Positions 61,266 through 64,000 of a stretch of DNA of 64,000 nucleotides are shown here, piece after piece. A program made the translations under genes and the position numbers. Where the stretch lies: contig JAIOJX010000004.1 of the NCBI GenBank assembly GCA_022376925.1, positions 123,839,123 to 123,903,122 of the forward strand. Direction: 5' to 3'. Source of the stretch: Tragulus kanchil. Lineage: Eukaryota; Chordata; Mammalia; Artiodactyla; Tragulidae. The notes below the pieces were generated by a model that was given only the letters and a program-made list of their open reading frames with translations, was not told the origin of the DNA and did no database searches. Every line of letters begins with the position of its first letter. The first letter of the stretch is position 1.

Positions 61266-61865
61266 AACGATAAAGGACAAAAATGGTAATAACCTAACAG
61301 AAACAGAACAGATTAAGAAAACATGGCAAGAACACATAGAAGAAGTAGACAAAAAGCTTTTATTGACCTGTATAACCATGATGGTGTTGTCACTCACCTA
61401 GAGCCAGACATCCTGGAGTGTGAAGTCAAGTGGATCTTAGGAAGCATTACTATGAACAAAGCTAGTCAAGGTGATGGAATTCTAGATGAGCTATTTCAAA
61501 TTCTAAAAGATGATGCTGTTAAAGTGCAGCACTCAATATGTCAGCAAATTTGGAAAACTCAGCAGTAGCCACAGGACTGGAAAAGGTCAGGTTTCATTTC
61601 AATCCCAAAGATGGGCAATATCAAAGAATGTTCAACTACTGTACAAGTGCACGCATTTCATAAGCTAGCAAAGTATGCTCAAAATCCTCCAAGCTAGCCT
61701 TCAGCAGTATGCAGACCAAGAGCTTCCAGATGTACAAGCTGGGTTTCAAAGAGGCAGAGAAACCAGAGATCAAATTGCCAACATTTGTTGAATCATAGAG
61801 AAAGCAAGGAGTTCCAGAAAAACATCTACATATGCTCATTAACTATATCAAAGCCTTTTACTGTG

Positions 61866-62030
61866 CTGATGCTGCTGTTCAGTTGCTCAGTTGTGCCTGA
61901 TACTCTTTGCAACCCTATGGACTGCAGCACGCCAGGCTTCTCCGTCCTTCACCATTTCCTGGGGCTTGCTCAAACTCATGCCCATTGAGTCGGTGATGCC
62001 CTCCAACAATTTCCTCCTCTGTTATCCCCT
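61866..62030 (-). mobile_element. Minus-strand BovB 3' end nested in the plus-strand BovB
   Basis: Within the BovB RT the sequence switches strand: gttcagttgctcagttgtgc, ccctatggactgcagcacgc, cttcaccatttcctggggct and ccattgagtcggtgatgcc are the BovB 3' end read backwards. The host BovB resumes at cacaataaactatggaaatt (62046). The flanks ttttactgt and tttcgactgt could be an imperfect target-site duplication. Confidence 0.75.
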
Positions 62031-63015
62031 TTCGACTGTTGGAGCACAATAAACTATGGAAATTCTTCAAGAGCTGCAGGAACCAGACCACCTTAATTGT
62101 CTCCTATGAAATCTGTATGCGTATCAAGAAGCAACAGTTATAACCAGACACAGAACAAAGGACTGGTTCAAAATTGGGAAAGGAGTGTAACAAGGCTGTA
62201 TATTGTCACCCTGCTTATTTAATTTCTGTGCAGAGTACATCACGTGAAATACCAGGCTGGATTCATCACAACTTGGAACCCAGATTGCCAGGGGAAATAT
62301 CAACAACCTCAGATATGCAGATGATTCCACTCTAATGGCAGAAAGCAAAGAGAAACTAAAGAGCCTCTTGATGAGGGTGAAAGAGGAGAGTGTAAAAACT
62401 GGCTTAAAACTCAATATTCAAAGAACTAAGATCATGTCATCTGATTTCATCATTTTATGGCAAATTGAAGGGGAAAAGTTGAAGAAGTAACAGATTTTAT
62501 TTTCTTGGGCTCCAGAATCACTGTGGACAGTGACTGCAGCCATAACATTAAGAGACATTTGCTCCTTGGAAGGAAAGCTATGACAAACCTAGACAGTGTA
62601 TTAAAAAGCAGAGACCTCACTTTGCGAACAAAGGTCTATACAGTCAAAGCTAAGGATTTTCCAGAAATCATGTATGGATGTGAGAGTTGGACCATAAAGA
62701 AGGCTGAGCGCCAAAGAATTTGATGCTTTTGCTCTTAAACTGTGTTGCTAGAGAAGACTCTTCAGAGTTCCTTGGACTGCAAGATCAAACCAGTCAATCC
62801 TAAAGGAAATCAACCCTGAATATTCACTGAAAGGACTGCTTCTGAAGCTGAAGCAGAAAAGACTGAAGGCAAAAAGAGAAGGGGATGGCAGAGGACAGCA
62901 TCACTGACACAGCGGATATAAATTTGAGTAAACTCTAGGAAATAGCCGAGAAGAGAAGAGCCTTTTATGCTACAGTCCTAGGGTCACAAAGAGTCAGACG
63001 TGGCTTAACAACTGA

Positions 63016-63475
63016 ACAACAATGCATCTCTAAACAATTCAATTAAGTTTTTCCTAGTTTAAAATTTTCTGTGAAAGAATAATGCTCTAAATACTTTTGT
63101 GTATTATATTTTTATTAAATACTGTTCTGAGATTCAGCTATGTTGTTGTTTGTAGCTGTAGTGAACAATCTTTGAATGAATATATCAAAGTTTTATTCAT
63201 CTTGCTGATGATGCCTTGATTTCTAACTGGTTTTAATGTATTAGGAACATTTGATAAAATGTAAGAATTTAAATATATAAAAATGAAAACAGAAAAATTT
63301 TGGAACAAAATTTTATTGTAGTTTCCTCATAGACTCATTGCTGAATCTGGACTGAAAATATTTCCAAATCATCATGAAGGGATGGAATAAAGCAATTTTA
63401 AAGACAACTTTGAAGAGCAAGTAGGTGAGGTCATGGAGCATGGTTGGGGTGTCTGTGAAGACTTTACCTTTTGGG
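63016..63475. other. No gene seen
   Basis: AT-rich flank between the 3' end of the BovB and the join of duplication 22. Nothing recognised. Confidence 0.5.
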
Positions 63476-63491
63476 GGGGTTTAATCAGAAA

Positions 63492-64000
63492 ATCATGTCA
63501 TCTGATTTCATCATTTTATGGCAAATTAAAGGGGGAAAAAGGGGGTTTGGAAAAAAAAAAAAGTAACAAAGGAAATTTTAAAATTTTTTTCTTGGGCTCC
63601 AGAATCACTGTGGACAGTGACTGCAGCCATAACATTAAGAGACATTTGCTCCTTGGAAGGAAAGCTATGACAAACCTAGACAGTGTATTAAAAAGCAGAG
63701 ACCTCACTTTGCGAACAAAGGTCTATACAGTCAAAGCTAAGGATTTTCCAGAAATCATGTATGGATGTGAGAGTTGGACCATAAAGAAGGCTGAGCGCCA
63801 AAGAATTTGATGCTTTTGCTCTTAAACTGTGTTGCTAGAGAAGACTCTTCAGAGTTCCTTGGACTGCAAGATCAAACCAGTCAATCCTAAAGGAAATCAA
63901 CCCTGAATATTCACTGAAAGGACTGCTTCTGAAGCTGAAGCAGAAAAGACTGAAGGCAAAAAGAGAAGGGGATGGCAGAGGACAGCATCACTGACACAGC
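63492..64000 (+). mobile_element. BovB LINE 3' region, second copy
   Basis: Repeats 62431-62914 of the long BovB: cttgggctccagaatcactg, ttaagagacatttgctcctt and atgtatggatgtgagagttg. Belongs to the same element and is not a new insertion. The first 100 bases are corrupted. Confidence 0.9.

Larger units (their letters stand above)
59244..61366 (+). repeat. Direct duplication 21 (59244-60299 and 60309-61366)
   Basis: Offset 1,065, rising to 1,067 after an edge difference (tagacaaagc versus tagacaaaaagc). A 9-base spacer lies between. Copy 1 is cut in the middle of the BovB; copy 2 continues into it. Confidence 0.96.
60937..63015 (+). mobile_element. BovB LINE (RTE clade), long broken copy
   Basis: Plus-strand BovB covering the region before the reverse transcriptase, the RT itself and the 3' end. 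The translated pieces show VTHLEPDILECEVKW, SICQQIWKTQQ and, at 62311-62340, RYADDSTLMA with the catalytic YADD at 62314-62325. Further on come FLGSRITVDSDCS and YGCESWTIKKAE, and a 3' end near gtcacaaagagtcagacgtg. The upstream endonuclease domain is absent (5'-truncated). Stops, frameshifts and two nested insertions (61147-61265 and about 61866-62030) make it non-functional. BovB is thought to have entered ruminants by horizontal transfer (established knowledge). Confidence 0.92.
62429..64000 (+). repeat. Direct duplication 22 (62429-62914 and 63490-64000, cut by window end)
   Basis: Offset 1,061 at the left edge. From ttgggctccagaatcactgt onward the copies agree to the last base of the window. 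The first 100 bases of copy 2 are badly garbled, with inflated homopolymers. The right limit is outside the window. Confidence 0.94.

Noticed and set aside
61323..61568. 81-codon frame as a functional reverse transcriptase
   Set aside because: It is a fragment of a truncated BovB; the YADD region 750 bases on is separated from it by stops and a nested insertion.
1..64000. Satellite DNA or CRISPR-like regular array
   Set aside because: The periodicity of about 1.1 kb is only in spacing; the repeated units are unrelated to each other, so there is no common monomer or repeat-spacer structure.
1..64000. A novel gene family explained by paired open frames
   Set aside because: Pairs of identical short frames (for example 9946/11036, 38216/39350, 59255/60320) are all products of the duplications.

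Overview
This window is nuclear, non-coding DNA from a ruminant, most likely a bovid. The diagnosis rests on repeats: BovB (RTE-type) LINE fragments on both strands, many tRNA-Glu-derived Bov-tA SINEs, one CHR-type cetartiodactyl SINE, ruminant L1 3' ends, and older mammalian L2, MIR and L1 remnants. I see no intact protein-coding gene, no RNA gene and no microbial feature. The only recognisable gene-derived sequence is a broken, 5'-truncated retrocopy of the nucleolar protein gene NOP56 near 20 kb, which appears twice.

The dominant structure is a series of 22 direct, nearly identical duplications, each about 1.0 to 1.2 kb long. They lie next to each other or a few tens of bases apart along the whole window. 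The duplicated sequences are unrelated to one another: unique DNA, SINE, LINE, pseudogene. The copies of a pair are nearly identical in their interiors, and mismatches and homopolymer errors pile up within about 60 bases of the junctions. Neighbouring duplications often overlap, so some segments are present three times. No biological process I know gives this pattern. It is what a draft sequence looks like when overlapping contig ends are laid end to end without merging. Collapsing the pairs would reduce 64 kb to roughly 40 kb of real sequence (my estimate from the offsets). Paired features should therefore be read as one locus written twice.

Layout: 1-8.3 kb holds Bov-tA SINEs, an old L1 and an MIR-like fragment in three duplications; 9.3-12 kb an L1 3' end on the + strand; 12.5-18.7 kb mostly unannotated sequence with three linked duplications and a small poly-A insertion; 19.8-22.1 kb the NOP56 retrocopy; 22.1-26.2 kb an L1 with a CHR SINE, a Bov-tA SINE and a minus-strand BovB; 27-33.5 kb scattered L1, SINE and MIR; 33.5-44 kb five closely linked duplications with MIR, L1 and Bov-tA pieces; 44-48.5 kb a TA/TG microsatellite, Bov-tA SINEs and a minus-strand L1 ORF2; 48.5-53.5 kb BovB and SINEs; 53.7-56.1 kb a dimeric SINE and a probable solo retroviral LTR; 57-64 kb an L1 ORF2 piece followed by a long, broken plus-strand BovB carrying two nested insertions.

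The real biology worth a second look is small-scale retrotransposition: two poly-A-only insertions with target-site duplications, and a 90-base polyadenylated mRNA 3' end inserted into the BovB. I did not find evidence for a novel biological system; the unusual signal is best explained as an assembly artefact.
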